Part shown: positions 42,512-52,253 of the stretch, piece after piece
Position numbering within the stretch: position 1 is the first letter of the stretch
Layout of the letters: each line of letters begins with the position of its first letter
Source: Coriobacteriaceae bacterium
Lineage (GTDB): Bacteria > Actinomycetota > Coriobacteriia > Coriobacteriales > Coriobacteriaceae
Direction: 5' to 3'
DNA length: 64,000 nt
Assembly: GCA_902835305.1 (NCBI GenBank)
Contig: CADFMD010000007.1
Location: forward strand, 69,394-133,393
The notes under the pieces: model-generated
Database searches by the model: none
The model's input: the letters and a program-made list of their open reading frames with translations, nothing else
What the model was told of the DNA's origin: nothing
Made by a program: the position numbers and the translations under genes

Positions 42512-42697
42512 TTACTCCTCGACGATCTCGGTGATCGCGCCGGCGGGGCAAGCGTCCTGGCAAGCGCCACAGGCGACGCAGGAATCCTCGTCAGCGACGG
42601 TAGCGACGTCCTGGAGCTCCAGAACGCCAGCGGGGCAGGAGTCGACGCAAACGCCACAAGCGATGCACTCGTCGGCATCAATTACGGGATGAGCCAT
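42512..42697 (-). CDS. 2[4Fe-4S] ferredoxin
   Basis: A 61-residue clostridial-type ferredoxin. Two cluster motifs, CIACGVCVDSCP and CVACGACQDACP, are complete. The ATG at 42697 follows GAGAGG; the 22 residues upstream in the frame lack homology. A low-potential electron carrier, single gene. Confidence 0.95.
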   Translation of the reverse strand: MAHPVIDADECIACGVCVDSCPAGVLELQDVATVADEDSCVACGACQDACPAGAITEIVEE

Positions 42698-43239
42698 GGT
42701 AGTTTCCTCTCTGTTGACCGACGCTACAGGCGATGCGCGTCGGTTTGATTCGGGCAAAAACATACCACGGGAGCGACCGTTTGCAATACCCTCTGGCCGG
42801 CATCTTCATACCGTTCGCCGAGTATGCCAAGGTTTACTAAAAAACGCGCAGGTGGGGCCGCTGAGCTGCGCAAATGTTAGCTAAAGGTGACTTGAAATAT
42901 TGAGCTATTGAGCGCGCTTTGGAAAGCGCATCCCGGAACCGACGCTCAAAACGGGTCGCGCTTTCCTCGGGGGTGCCCCAAGATCGTTCCGTGTGGCTCC
43001 GGTCCAAACCTCAGCCATCTCTACATAGATCTCAATAGATCTGTCGAGAACTCAAACAGCGCATCTACCTGCGCATTTGAGAACCTAAACTCTCGGCAAT
43101 AAGAAATCTTATATGAATTGACTTAGATTTTGTATATTCCGGCCCATAAGGGGATACACTACATCCTGAAAGACAAGCCGAAGCGCCGCGTGACAGACCG
43201 TCGAGGCGGCGCGAACGCAAAAGAGAGAGGGAATTTCTA
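42698..43239 (+). promoter_or_regulatory. Long gap upstream of dnaK
   Basis: 542 bases without a supported gene. It holds the ferredoxin promoter, then no recognisable feature until a dyad at 43104. No CIRCE (TTAGCACTC-N9-GAGTGCTAA) is seen. CTCAAA near 43053 and TTTGAG near 43076 form an incidental-looking inverted pair. Confidence 0.5.
43104..43136 (+). promoter_or_regulatory. Heat-shock control box of the dnaK operon, shared with clpB
   Basis: AAATCTTATAT-N5-GACTTAGATTT followed by GTATA. The two 11-base parts, with identical five-base spacing, recur at 52138-52171 before clpB. The parts are imperfect inverted repeats of each other. They are the likely site of HspR, though the canonical CTTGAGT-N7-ACTCAAG is not present. 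Confidence 0.65.
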
Positions 43240-45132
<1,893 letters not shown>

Positions 45133-45134
45133 TC

Positions 45135-45977
45135 ATGTCCGCCCGTAAAGCTCGCACGGAGGCGGCTGCCGCTGGCGCCGCCCCCGTTGACTCTGAGGAG
45201 AAGGACGTGAAGATTCCCGTAGAGGCCGTCGACGATACTGAGGTCAACGAGGCCCCGGCCGCCGAGGCTGCCGAGAACCAGGTAGAGGATTCCAACAAGG
45301 AGGCGACGATGACCGAGGACGAGATGGTGGAAGCCGCTATCCGCGCCGGTGAGGAAGCCGCCGACAACGACTTTAAGCTCAAGTTCGAGCAGGCCCAAAA
45401 GGAGCTTGCCGACGTGCGCAATGAGCTTGATGCTGCGGCAGAGGCTCAGAAGGCCGCCGAGGACAAGGCGAAGGACGCCACTGAGCGCACCGCTCGTCTG
45501 CAGGCCGACTGGGAGAACTTCCGTCGCCGCACCGCCAACGAGCGCATCGCCGAGCGCGAGCGCGCGACCGAGAAGCTTGTCACCGCGCTGTTGCCGGTGA
45601 TCGACGATATCGAGCGCGCGATCGACCATGCCCGCAGCCAAGAGCTTTCCGACGACTTTAAGCAGTTCGTCGATGGCGTTGACGCGGTACATGCCAAGCT
45701 GCTCGATGTGTTTGCGCACGAGGGCGTTGAGCCCATCGACCCCAAGGGCGAGGCGTTCGATCCGCTCGAGCACCAGGCTGTGGGCCGCGTCGAGGACGCA
45801 TCGCAGTACGACGAGACCGTCAACGATGTGTACCAGAAGGGCTACCGCATGGCGGACCGCATCCTGCGTTCCGCGATGGTGACGGTGACCTACGGTGGCG
45901 AGAAGCGCCCCGCACCGGAGCCCGAAGCGGCGCCCGAGGATGCTACGGCCGATACGGCCGAGAGCACCGAGGAGTAA
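45135..45977 (+). CDS. grpE: Nucleotide exchange factor GrpE
   Basis: A 280-residue DnaK co-chaperone. The acidic N-terminal extension (about 85 residues) is longer than usual; it is followed by the coiled coil (about 90-150; RLQADWENFRRRTANERIAERERA) and the beta-domain with VDAVHAKLLDVF and DPLEHQAV. It starts two bases after the dnaK stop. An attenuating hairpin follows before dnaJ. Confidence 0.95.
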   Translation: MSARKARTEAAAAGAAPVDSEEKDVKIPVEAVDDTEVNEAPAAEAAENQVEDSNKEATMTEDEMVEAAIRAGEEAADNDFKLKFEQAQKELADVRNELDAAAEAQKAAEDKAKDATERTARLQADWENFRRRTANERIAERERATEKLVTALLPVIDDIERAIDHARSQELSDDFKQFVDGVDAVHAKLLDVFAHEGVEPIDPKGEAFDPLEHQAVGRVEDASQYDETVNDVYQKGYRMADRILRSAMVTVTYGGEKRPAPEPEAAPEDATADTAESTEE

Positions 45978-45982
45978 TTGAG

Positions 45983-46013
45983 AAGGGCCCCGGGGCAACA
46001 CCCGGGGCCCTTT
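45983..46013 (+). terminator. Terminator or attenuator between grpE and dnaJ
   Basis: AAGGGCCCCGGG pairs with CCCGGGGCCCTT around GCAACA and is followed by a short T stretch. It would lower dnaJ and hspR expression relative to dnaK. Confidence 0.75.
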
Positions 46014-46085
46014 CTGGCCAAGTGCCATATGACAGCATGAGCCGCCGTCCGCAGGGGCGGCGGATGTAACAGGAGAGGAGCTACG

Positions 46086-47045
46086 ATGGCTGCAGGCAAA
46101 ACCTTCTATGACATCCTGGGCGTATCCAAGAGCGCCTCCGACAAAGAGATTAAGAGCGCGTTTCGCAAGCTCGCGCAAAAATATCACCCCGACGCCGGCG
46201 GCGACGAGGCCAAGTTTAAGGAGATCAGCGAGGCCTACGAGACGCTTTCGGACGAGAAGAAGCGCAAAGAGTACGACCAGATGCTCATGTTTGGCGGCAT
46301 GCCGGGCGCGGGCGGCGCGTATGGCGGCGGCTACGGTGCCGGCGCGGGCGCCAGCGGCTGGGGCGATATCTTCGACAGCATCTTTAGCGGTAACGGCGCC
46401 TGGGGCAGCGATTGGGGCTCGGGCTTTGCCGGGGCTGCAGGCAATGCCGGCGCGGGTCGCAGTCGCGCTCGCAAGGGCGGCGACCTGTCGCTGACCGTCG
46501 ATGTGACGGCCGAGGACGCGTTTCGCGGCGTGACGCACAAGGTCACCTACCGCATTCCCTCGACGGGCGAACAGCAAACCATTACGGTCTCGGTGCCCGC
46601 GGGCGCGGTCGACGGCGGCAAGCTGCGCTACAAACGTCGCGGCGAGTATGGCGTTGCCGGTGGCGAGCGCGGCGACCTGGTCGTGACCACACATGTGGAG
46701 GAGCACCCGCTGTTTAAGCGCAAAGGCGCCGACGTGACCATGGAGGTACCGGTCTCGGTCTACGAGGCGGCGCTCGGCTGCACGGTGGACGTGCCCACGC
46801 CCGGCGGTGCGACGGTTCGTCTGAAAGTGCCTGCGGGCACCCAGACGGGCAAGAAGTTCCGCTTTAAGGAGATGGGTGCGCCCGACGTCAAGCACCGTGG
46901 CCGCACAGGCGCGCTGCTCGTCGAGATTAAGGTGCAGGTTCCCACGAACCTGTCCGATGACGAGCGCGATGCCATGACCAAGCTGCGTGAGGCCGACACG
47001 CGCGACTATCGCGAGAAGGTCAATCGTTACAAGGCGACGTACTAG
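46086..47045 (+). CDS. dnaJ: DnaJ-type co-chaperone without zinc finger (CbpA-like)
   Basis: 319 residues with the J domain first (residues 5-70; HPD motif in KYHPDAGG), then a Gly-rich linker with phenylalanines (about 75-135), then two DnaJ C-terminal beta domains (about 140-300). The CxxCxGxG zinc-binding repeats are absent, so this is a type II J-protein like CbpA. It stimulates DnaK ATPase activity. It lies between grpE and hspR. Confidence 0.9.
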   Translation: MAAGKTFYDILGVSKSASDKEIKSAFRKLAQKYHPDAGGDEAKFKEISEAYETLSDEKKRKEYDQMLMFGGMPGAGGAYGGGYGAGAGASGWGDIFDSIFSGNGAWGSDWGSGFAGAAGNAGAGRSRARKGGDLSLTVDVTAEDAFRGVTHKVTYRIPSTGEQQTITVSVPAGAVDGGKLRYKRRGEYGVAGGERGDLVVTTHVEEHPLFKRKGADVTMEVPVSVYEAALGCTVDVPTPGGATVRLKVPAGTQTGKKFRFKEMGAPDVKHRGRTGALLVEIKVQVPTNLSDDERDAMTKLREADTRDYREKVNRYKATY

Positions 47046-47117
47046 GGCGGTCGCGGCGCACGCCCACGCCCGCGGGCTTATGATGGACGATAACGAGACG
47101 GAAAGGGGTCAGGTGGC

Positions 47118-47534
47118 ATGGCCGAGGACAATAGGAACAAACCGCTGTACATGATCAGCGTGGCGGCCGAGCTGACCGGCATGCATCCGCAGACTCTGCG
47201 CGTCTACGAGTCCAAGGGCCTGGTGAACCCCCAGCGCTCGGGCGGCAACACGCGTCTGTATTCGCGTGCCGATATCGAGCGCCTGGAGCTCATCAACCAG
47301 CTGACCGATGAGGGCATCAACCTTGCCGGCGTGGTGCGCATTCTCGATATGAAGGAGCGTGCCGAGGAGCGCGATCGCGAAAACGAGAAGCTTCGCGCCC
47401 GCGTTCGCCAGCTCGAGGACGAGCTACACGAGTACAAGATGCAGAAGAAGATCACCGCCCTGGCCCCGCGCGACGGCTCGGTCAACCCCGAGCAAGTCAT
47501 GCGCAAGCTGCTAGGTACGGGTAGCGACCTATAG
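47118..47534 (+). CDS. hspR: Heat-shock repressor HspR (MerR family)
   Basis: A 138-residue MerR-type repressor. The HTH is PLYMISVAAELTGMHPQTLRVYESKGLVNPQRSGGNTRLYS and a C-terminal coiled coil (about 75-115) gives dimerisation. HspR represses dnaK operons in Actinobacteria and uses DnaK as co-repressor. The matching box is found at dnaK and at clpB, so both are probably its targets. Ends the operon. Confidence 0.9.
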   Translation: MAEDNRNKPLYMISVAAELTGMHPQTLRVYESKGLVNPQRSGGNTRLYSRADIERLELINQLTDEGINLAGVVRILDMKERAEERDRENEKLRARVRQLEDELHEYKMQKKITALAPRDGSVNPEQVMRKLLGTGSDL

Positions 47535-47550
47535 CTCCGCCGACGCTGCC

Positions 47551-47585
47551 GGGCACTCATTGGGGACAGACTTAAATGAGTGCCC
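47551..47585. repeat. AGTCATT family repeat, copy 4
   Basis: GGGCACTCATT and AATGAGTGCCC arms with GGGGACAGACTTA in the loop. The longest-armed member of the family. Confidence 0.65.
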
Positions 47586-47592
47586 GCAGAAT

Positions 47593-47656
47593 GAGAGTGG
47601 ATAATCTCCCGTTTTTGGCCTGTTTGCAGGCTCAAAGTGGGAGATTATCCACTCTC
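47593..47656. repeat. GTGGATAATCTCCC inverted repeat, copy 2
   Basis: GAGAGTGGATAATCTCCC and GGGAGATTATCCACTCTC are perfect 18-bp arms. Relative to 22869, the changed base pair (C-G to A-T) is compensated. Confidence 0.75.
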
Positions 47657-47718
47657 GTCATTTCGGCGTCTAAGTCTGCCCCCGGCACCCAACTCGTTCT
47701 TTGCTTTACTGAGATAAA

Positions 47719-50121
47719 GTGAACGTACAGATTCGTAACCCGCTGGCAACCGTTCTATGGCACGATATTGAACGAATGTATGCTATGCGCCCAAATCTTT
47801 TGGGCAGAGTGGGAGACAGTATGGTCAAGCTGTACGAGGACGGCATCTACCTGCGCGGCGGTAGCGAGGTTGTGCCTGTGGCCGAGGCTGCTGAGCGTGG
47901 CATTACGCAGGCGCCCGAGGATGCCAAACGCGGCACCATCGCGTATTCGATCCTCCAGGCACACAATACGTCGGGCGACCCCGAGGCACTCAAGATTCGC
48001 TTCGATGCCATGGCGAGCCACGACATCACCTTTGTCGGCATCATCCAGACGGCGCGCGCTTCGGGCATGGAGCAGTTCCCGCTGCCTTACGTGCTCACCA
48101 ACTGCCATAACTCGCTGTGCGCCGTGGGCGGCACCATCAATGAGGACGACCACGTCTTTGGCCTTTCCGCAGCCAAGAAGTACGGCGGCATCTTCGTTCC
48201 GCCGCACATCGCCGTCATCCACTCCTTTATGCGCGAGAACTTCGCCGGTTGCGGCAAGATGATCCTGGGTTCCGACTCGCACACCCGCTATGGTGCCCTG
48301 GGTACCATAGCCGTGGGCGAGGGCGGCGGCGAGTTGGCAAAGCAGCTGCTGCGCGACACCTACGATGTCGCCTATCCCGGCGTCGTGGCCATCTACCTCA
48401 CGGGCGCCCCGCGCCCCGGCGTCGGCCCGCACGACGTGGCGCTCGCCATCATTCGCGCCGTCTTTGCCAAGGGCTACGTCAAGAACAATGTCATGGAGTT
48501 TGTGGGCCCGGGCATCGCGAGCATGACGACCGACTACCGCAACGGCGTTGACGTCATGACCACCGAGACCACCTGCCTGTCGAGCATCTGGGCCACCGAC
48601 GAGGACACGCACGCGTTTTTGACCATGCACGGCCGCGGCGACGACTATCGCGAGCTCAAGCCCGCCGATGTCGCCTACTACGACGGTTGCGTCGAGGTCG
48701 ACCTGTCGAGCATCAAGCCCATGATCGCACTGCCGTTCCATCCTTCCAACGGCTTTGAGATCGACGAGCTCAACGAGAACCTCGAGGACATCCTGCACGA
48801 GGTGGAGCTCGAGGCCGCCAAGATCGGCGAGGGCAAGACGCACTTTAGCCTGCTCGACAAGATCGTCGACGGCAAGCTGCACGTGCAGCAGGGCGTTATC
48901 GCCGGCTGCTCGGGCGGCAACTATGACTCCGTGGTCCAGGCTGCCCGCGTGCTCAAGGGCGCCAATACCGGCTGCGGCGAGTTCTCGCTGTCGGTCTATC
49001 CCACGAGCCAGCCCGTGGCGCTCGAACTTACACGCCGCGGCTACATCTACGACCTCATGGAGGCCGGCGCAATCGTGCGCACGGCATTCTGCGGCCCGTG
49101 CTTCGGCGCCGGCGACACGCCCGCCAACAACGGCCTTTCGATCCGTCACACCACGCGCAACTTCCCCAACCGCGAGGGTTCCAAGCCGGGTAATGGCCAG
49201 CTGAGCGCCGTGGCCCTGATGGACGCCCGCTCCATTGCGGCAACGGCTGCCAACGGCGGCGTCCTGACGCCGGCGACCGACCTGCCCGAGGACACTTGGG
49301 ACGAGGCCTGCGAGTACACCTTTGACGACGCGCCGTACAAGAAGCGCGTGTACTGGGGCTTTGGCAAGGCGGAGCCTGCCGACGAGCTGGTCGAAGGCCC
49401 CAACATCAAGCCGTGGCCCGCGATGGAGCCGCTCGGCGACGACATCCTGCTCAAGGTTTGCTCCAAGATCATGGACCCGGTCACCACGACCGACGAGCTC
49501 ATTCCCTCGGGCGAGACGAGCTCCTTCCGCTCCAACCCGCTGGGCCTGGCTGAGTTTACGCTGAGCCGCCGCGACCCGGCCTACGTGGGTCGCTCCAAGG
49601 AGGTCGACGCTGTGGAGAAGCGTCGCGTTGCCGGCGAGTCCGCGGGCGACCTGGCGGCGTTCGATGCCGAGCTTGCCGGTGTGTTTGAGGCGCTGGCCGG
49701 CGCGGGTGTCGCGGCCGATGCCAAGGCGACCGAGTTCGGTTCCATGATTTACGCCAAGAAGCCTGGCGACGGCAGCGCCCGCGAGCAGGCCGCGAGCTGC
49801 CAGCGCGTAATTGGCGGCCTGGCCAACATCGTCCACGAGTACGCCACCAAGCGCTATCGCTCCAACGTGATGAACTGGGGCATGGTGCCCTTCCAGATGG
49901 AGGCCGAGCCCAACTTTGAGGTGGGCGATTACGTCTTTGTGCCGGGTATCCGTGCCGCGCTCGATGGCGACCTGAAGGACATCGCCGCCTACGTGGTGCG
50001 CGCCGATGGTGCGGTCGAGCAGATTGAGCTCTATATTGCCGATATGACGGCCGAAGAGCGTGCCATCGTCAAGGCCGGCTGCCTGATCAACTACAACAAG
50101 TTCAAGGCCGCTGCCGAGTAA
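47719..50121 (+). CDS. Aconitase-superfamily hydratase (YbhJ-like)
   Basis: An 800-residue protein with the aconitase fold. LGSDSHTRYGALGT is the DSHT active-site block. Probable Fe-S cysteines lie in TNCHNSLC, AGCSGGN and FCGPCFGAGD. The CTNSR motif of true aconitases, with its substrate Arg, reads GCSGGN, so substrate differs from citrate/isocitrate. The C-terminal swivel domain (about 590-790) is present. The closest type is the uncharacterised YbhJ group. The start is uncertain: GTG 47719 gives the longest frame, ATG 47776 and ATG 47821 (with GGGAG five or six bases upstream) are alternatives. Confidence 0.8.
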   Translation: MNVQIRNPLATVLWHDIERMYAMRPNLLGRVGDSMVKLYEDGIYLRGGSEVVPVAEAAERGITQAPEDAKRGTIAYSILQAHNTSGDPEALKIRFDAMASHDITFVGIIQTARASGMEQFPLPYVLTNCHNSLCAVGGTINEDDHVFGLSAAKKYGGIFVPPHIAVIHSFMRENFAGCGKMILGSDSHTRYGALGTIAVGEGGGELAKQLLRDTYDVAYPGVVAIYLTGAPRPGVGPHDVALAIIRAVFAKGYVKNNVMEFVGPGIASMTTDYRNGVDVMTTETTCLSSIWATDEDTHAFLTMHGRGDDYRELKPADVAYYDGCVEVDLSSIKPMIALPFHPSNGFEIDELNENLEDILHEVELEAAKIGEGKTHFSLLDKIVDGKLHVQQGVIAGCSGGNYDSVVQAARVLKGANTGCGEFSLSVYPTSQPVALELTRRGYIYDLMEAGAIVRTAFCGPCFGAGDTPANNGLSIRHTTRNFPNREGSKPGNGQLSAVALMDARSIAATAANGGVLTPATDLPEDTWDEACEYTFDDAPYKKRVYWGFGKAEPADELVEGPNIKPWPAMEPLGDDILLKVCSKIMDPVTTTDELIPSGETSSFRSNPLGLAEFTLSRRDPAYVGRSKEVDAVEKRRVAGESAGDLAAFDAELAGVFEALAGAGVAADAKATEFGSMIYAKKPGDGSAREQAASCQRVIGGLANIVHEYATKRYRSNVMNWGMVPFQMEAEPNFEVGDYVFVPGIRAALDGDLKDIAAYVVRADGAVEQIELYIADMTAEERAIVKAGCLINYNKFKAAAE

Positions 50122-50137
50122 CGCACTTAATTGTCCG

Positions 50138-50209
50138 CCCGGGGCTTACCCTTTCCCGCCCGCTCACGCGCTTCGCGAGGGTCGCGTTCGGGAAAGGGTA
50201 AGCCCCGGG
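50138..50209. repeat. Large hairpin after the hydratase gene
   Basis: Perfect 21-bp arms (50138-50158 and 50189-50209) starting CCCGGGGCTTACCC. The 30-base loop has its own GCGCTTCGCG hairpin. It has no T run, so it is a repeat-like element rather than a simple terminator. Confidence 0.6.
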
Positions 50210-50305
50210 CTACATTTCGGCGTTCTCGTTGGGTCTTGAGGGACGCTAATAAATAGACTTGCTTGATGCCGCCTCTGTTAATGGGGCGGCTTCTTTTTGT
50301 CGAAA

Positions 50306-50340
50306 ACCGCCACAAAGGGGACAGGCACCTTTGTGGCGGT
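50306..50340. repeat. CCACAAAGG palindromic repeat, copy 3
   Basis: ACCGCCACAAAGGGGACAGG continues to a perfect complement ending CTTTGTGGCGG. The outer pair differs from other copies (CCGCC with GGCGG), again compensated. Confidence 0.75.
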
Positions 50341-50392
50341 GGGGCGAGCTCGATATTGCCGCGCTCGTTGAGGGACAGTTCAATAAATGTCC

Positions 50393-51061
50393 CTACAGGA
50401 TTTCATCCGGGTTGGCGGGTTTGGTTGTTTTGGTGATGCCGAGTTTGGATGACGCGAAATCGTCAACATTGTCCTTAATTCCGTCTTTGGTGTAGACAGT
50501 GACCATATAGGTGCTGTGTCCGAATTCGCCCTTGTCGCGTGTTGCCCAGGCATCCCAGTAGGCGGCCCCGTTTCGCCCTTTGATTTTTCCGACACGGCGG
50601 AGTTCTGTTCGCTTTAATTTCTGGTTGCTATAGATGGTTCGACCGGCCTCCTCGGTGAGCCCGCACTGTCCAAGCATCTTGTCGAGGACTTGGTTCATGT
50701 GGCGCTCATCGGTGTTTGGTGCGTAGTCGTAGGCGAGGGTGATGAAGTCGAGTGGCTGGTCGTCGATTAGATAGTTTAGCGTCTGAGGTCCAAGGCAGAA
50801 ATAGGGGGAGCATCCGTCGATCTGACCGAGCAGTGGCAACTTTGACTGCCAACTTCCGGTGGGAATTCCATCTTCGTAAAACACGCCGCGACAGATAAAG
50901 GAGAGCGAGGTGGCACGCGAGCCGGCGTCGACCATTCCGCATAAATCGAAGGGCGAGGTGATACCAAGGGAAAAGGGCGTGATGACGATAAGGAAGAGCA
51001 TCACGATGGGTATGGCGAGAATGGCGATGACGTTGCGACCGGTGGAATGAGGCGGCTTCAT
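50393..51061 (-). CDS. Uncharacterised membrane-anchored protein
   Basis: A 222-residue protein with one N-terminal transmembrane helix (about residues 12-38, VIAILAIPIVMLFLIVITP) and an extracytoplasmic domain with six Cys. The ATG at 51061 follows GAGGAG; the six extra upstream codons are not needed. It is AT-richer than neighbours. It is divergent from another single-helix protein at 51296. Not recognised; function unknown. Confidence 0.6.
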   Translation of the reverse strand: MKPPHSTGRNVIAILAIPIVMLFLIVITPFSLGITSPFDLCGMVDAGSRATSLSFICRGVFYEDGIPTGSWQSKLPLLGQIDGCSPYFCLGPQTLNYLIDDQPLDFITLAYDYAPNTDERHMNQVLDKMLGQCGLTEEAGRTIYSNQKLKRTELRRVGKIKGRNGAAYWDAWATRDKGEFGHSTYMVTVYTKDGIKDNVDDFASSKLGITKTTKPANPDEIL

Positions 51062-51171
51062 ATGCGCTCCTCGAGACAAAGATCTGTTGAGGATAGGCAG
51101 AAATGGATATGTTCAGAGAGCAATTCAAGTTTAATCTCATTGCGCGAGATGGTCGACCGTTAGCGTCGAAA

Positions 51172-51206
51172 ACCACCACAAAGGTGCCTGTCCCCTTTGT
51201 GGTGGT
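51172..51206. repeat. CCACAAAGG palindromic repeat, copy 4
   Basis: Perfect ACCACCACAAAGG arms around a TGCCTGTCC core, in the promoter gap between the two divergent membrane-anchored proteins. Confidence 0.75.
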
Positions 51207-51295
51207 GAGGAGCGCGCGGCTTCTTTTGGTAATAGTGTTAGCTGGCGGTATCATTAGTGCAGGTGGCGAAGGTTTACATTGTGGGGTGTTTTGCC

Positions 51296-51967
51296 GTGAG
51301 CCGTTCTGCCCGTATTGGATTGATTGTCTTGGCGCTTGCGATCGCTGTGGTTGGCGCGGGCGCTGTCGGTATGGCATTTCTACCTGCTGCGGTGACGGAG
51401 CCGGTGGTCAAGCCTGTGACTCAATCTGTCGAACTTCTGACCGGCGACGACAAGCCCGAGACCATTACCGTTGATTTTGATGAGCAGCCGGCTGTGCTGG
51501 GCATTAGCAATTATCCGCGTATTCAGCTTGGGGCCATGCGCTATACCACGGATACAAGCCTGATCGATAGGGCGTCCGAGCTACTCAAGGGCAAAACATT
51601 TAAGCGTTGGTACGGATATGCGTCCTATCGGGCAAAAGCGAACGACATGGTTGGCGGATGCCACTCGTCCATCGAGCTGGACACTGCAAACGGCGCAAAG
51701 TTATGTGATGTCTCGTACGATCCGGGCTACGAGGGCAATGAGGGTCCGGGCATCTACATCATGGACGGCGATGTCGCCTATGTCATGGAGGGCGACCAGA
51801 CCGAGCTCAACGATTTTATGGGTCAGTGTATCCAAGATGCCTATAAACAGACCTGCTTGCCTGACCCGCAGACTGCACGCGATAGTGGGTCTGCCCGTAC
51901 ATGGCTGTTCGAGGATGAGATGCCCTGGACCGTCGAATCGGGAAGTACGGGTTCGGCGAAGGAGTAG
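51296..51967 (+). CDS. Uncharacterised membrane-anchored protein
   Basis: About 223 residues with an N-terminal transmembrane helix (about residues 6-32; IGLIVLALAIAVVGAGAVGMAF) and an extracytoplasmic domain containing four Cys. The start is uncertain: GTG 51296 gives a compact signal anchor and has GGGG upstream, whereas GTG 51257 adds 13 residues. It faces 50393-51061 across a shared gap and is bounded by two CCACAAAGG repeats. No homologue recognised. Confidence 0.6.
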   Translation: MSRSARIGLIVLALAIAVVGAGAVGMAFLPAAVTEPVVKPVTQSVELLTGDDKPETITVDFDEQPAVLGISNYPRIQLGAMRYTTDTSLIDRASELLKGKTFKRWYGYASYRAKANDMVGGCHSSIELDTANGAKLCDVSYDPGYEGNEGPGIYIMDGDVAYVMEGDQTELNDFMGQCIQDAYKQTCLPDPQTARDSGSARTWLFEDEMPWTVESGSTGSAKE

Positions 51968-51975
51968 AGACCGCG

Positions 51976-52010
51976 ACCACCACAAAGGTGCCTGTCCTCT
52001 TTGTGGTGGT
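51976..52010. repeat. CCACAAAGG palindromic repeat, copy 5
   Basis: ACCACCACAAAGG arms around TGCCTGTCC with one base changed (TCTTT). It lies ten bases from the next repeat. Confidence 0.75.
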
Positions 52011-52020
52011 TTTCGGTCTG

Positions 52021-52075
52021 TCTCGATCTGTAACATCTAGGATCAAAAATGGCTGCTAGATGTTACAGATCGAGA
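52021..52075. repeat. TCTCGATCTGTAACA inverted repeat, copy 3
   Basis: 20-bp perfect arms, TCTCGATCTGTAACATCTAG (52021-52040) and its complement (52056-52075). The best-preserved copy of the family. Confidence 0.75.
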
Positions 52076-52137
52076 CGGTAGCGCGCCTGGGCAGCGGCGG
52101 GCTGACATCTCAGTACCCTATCCGTAATTCACTCAGA

Positions 52138-52171
52138 AAATCTTATATATAGAGACTTAGATTTGTGTATA
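52138..52171 (+). promoter_or_regulatory. Heat-shock control box of clpB
   Basis: AAATCTTATAT-N5-GACTTAGATTT followed by GTATA, identical in both blocks and spacing to the dnaK box at 43104. It lies 83 bases before the clpB ATG. Probable HspR site. Confidence 0.65.
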
Positions 52172-52253
52172 AGATCGCGTAAAGCTGGCAACAATACTTC
52201 TCGAACAACGTGAAGCCGCCCCGTAGGGCGGCCGCCCCAAGAGAGGTGATTCC

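Noticed and set aside
42698..43239. CIRCE/HrcA or canonical HAIR operator before dnaK.
   Set aside because: No TTAGCACTC-N9-GAGTGCTAA and no CTTGAGT-N7-ACTCAAG found. The only strong shared element is the AAATCTTATAT-N5-GACTTAGATTT box.
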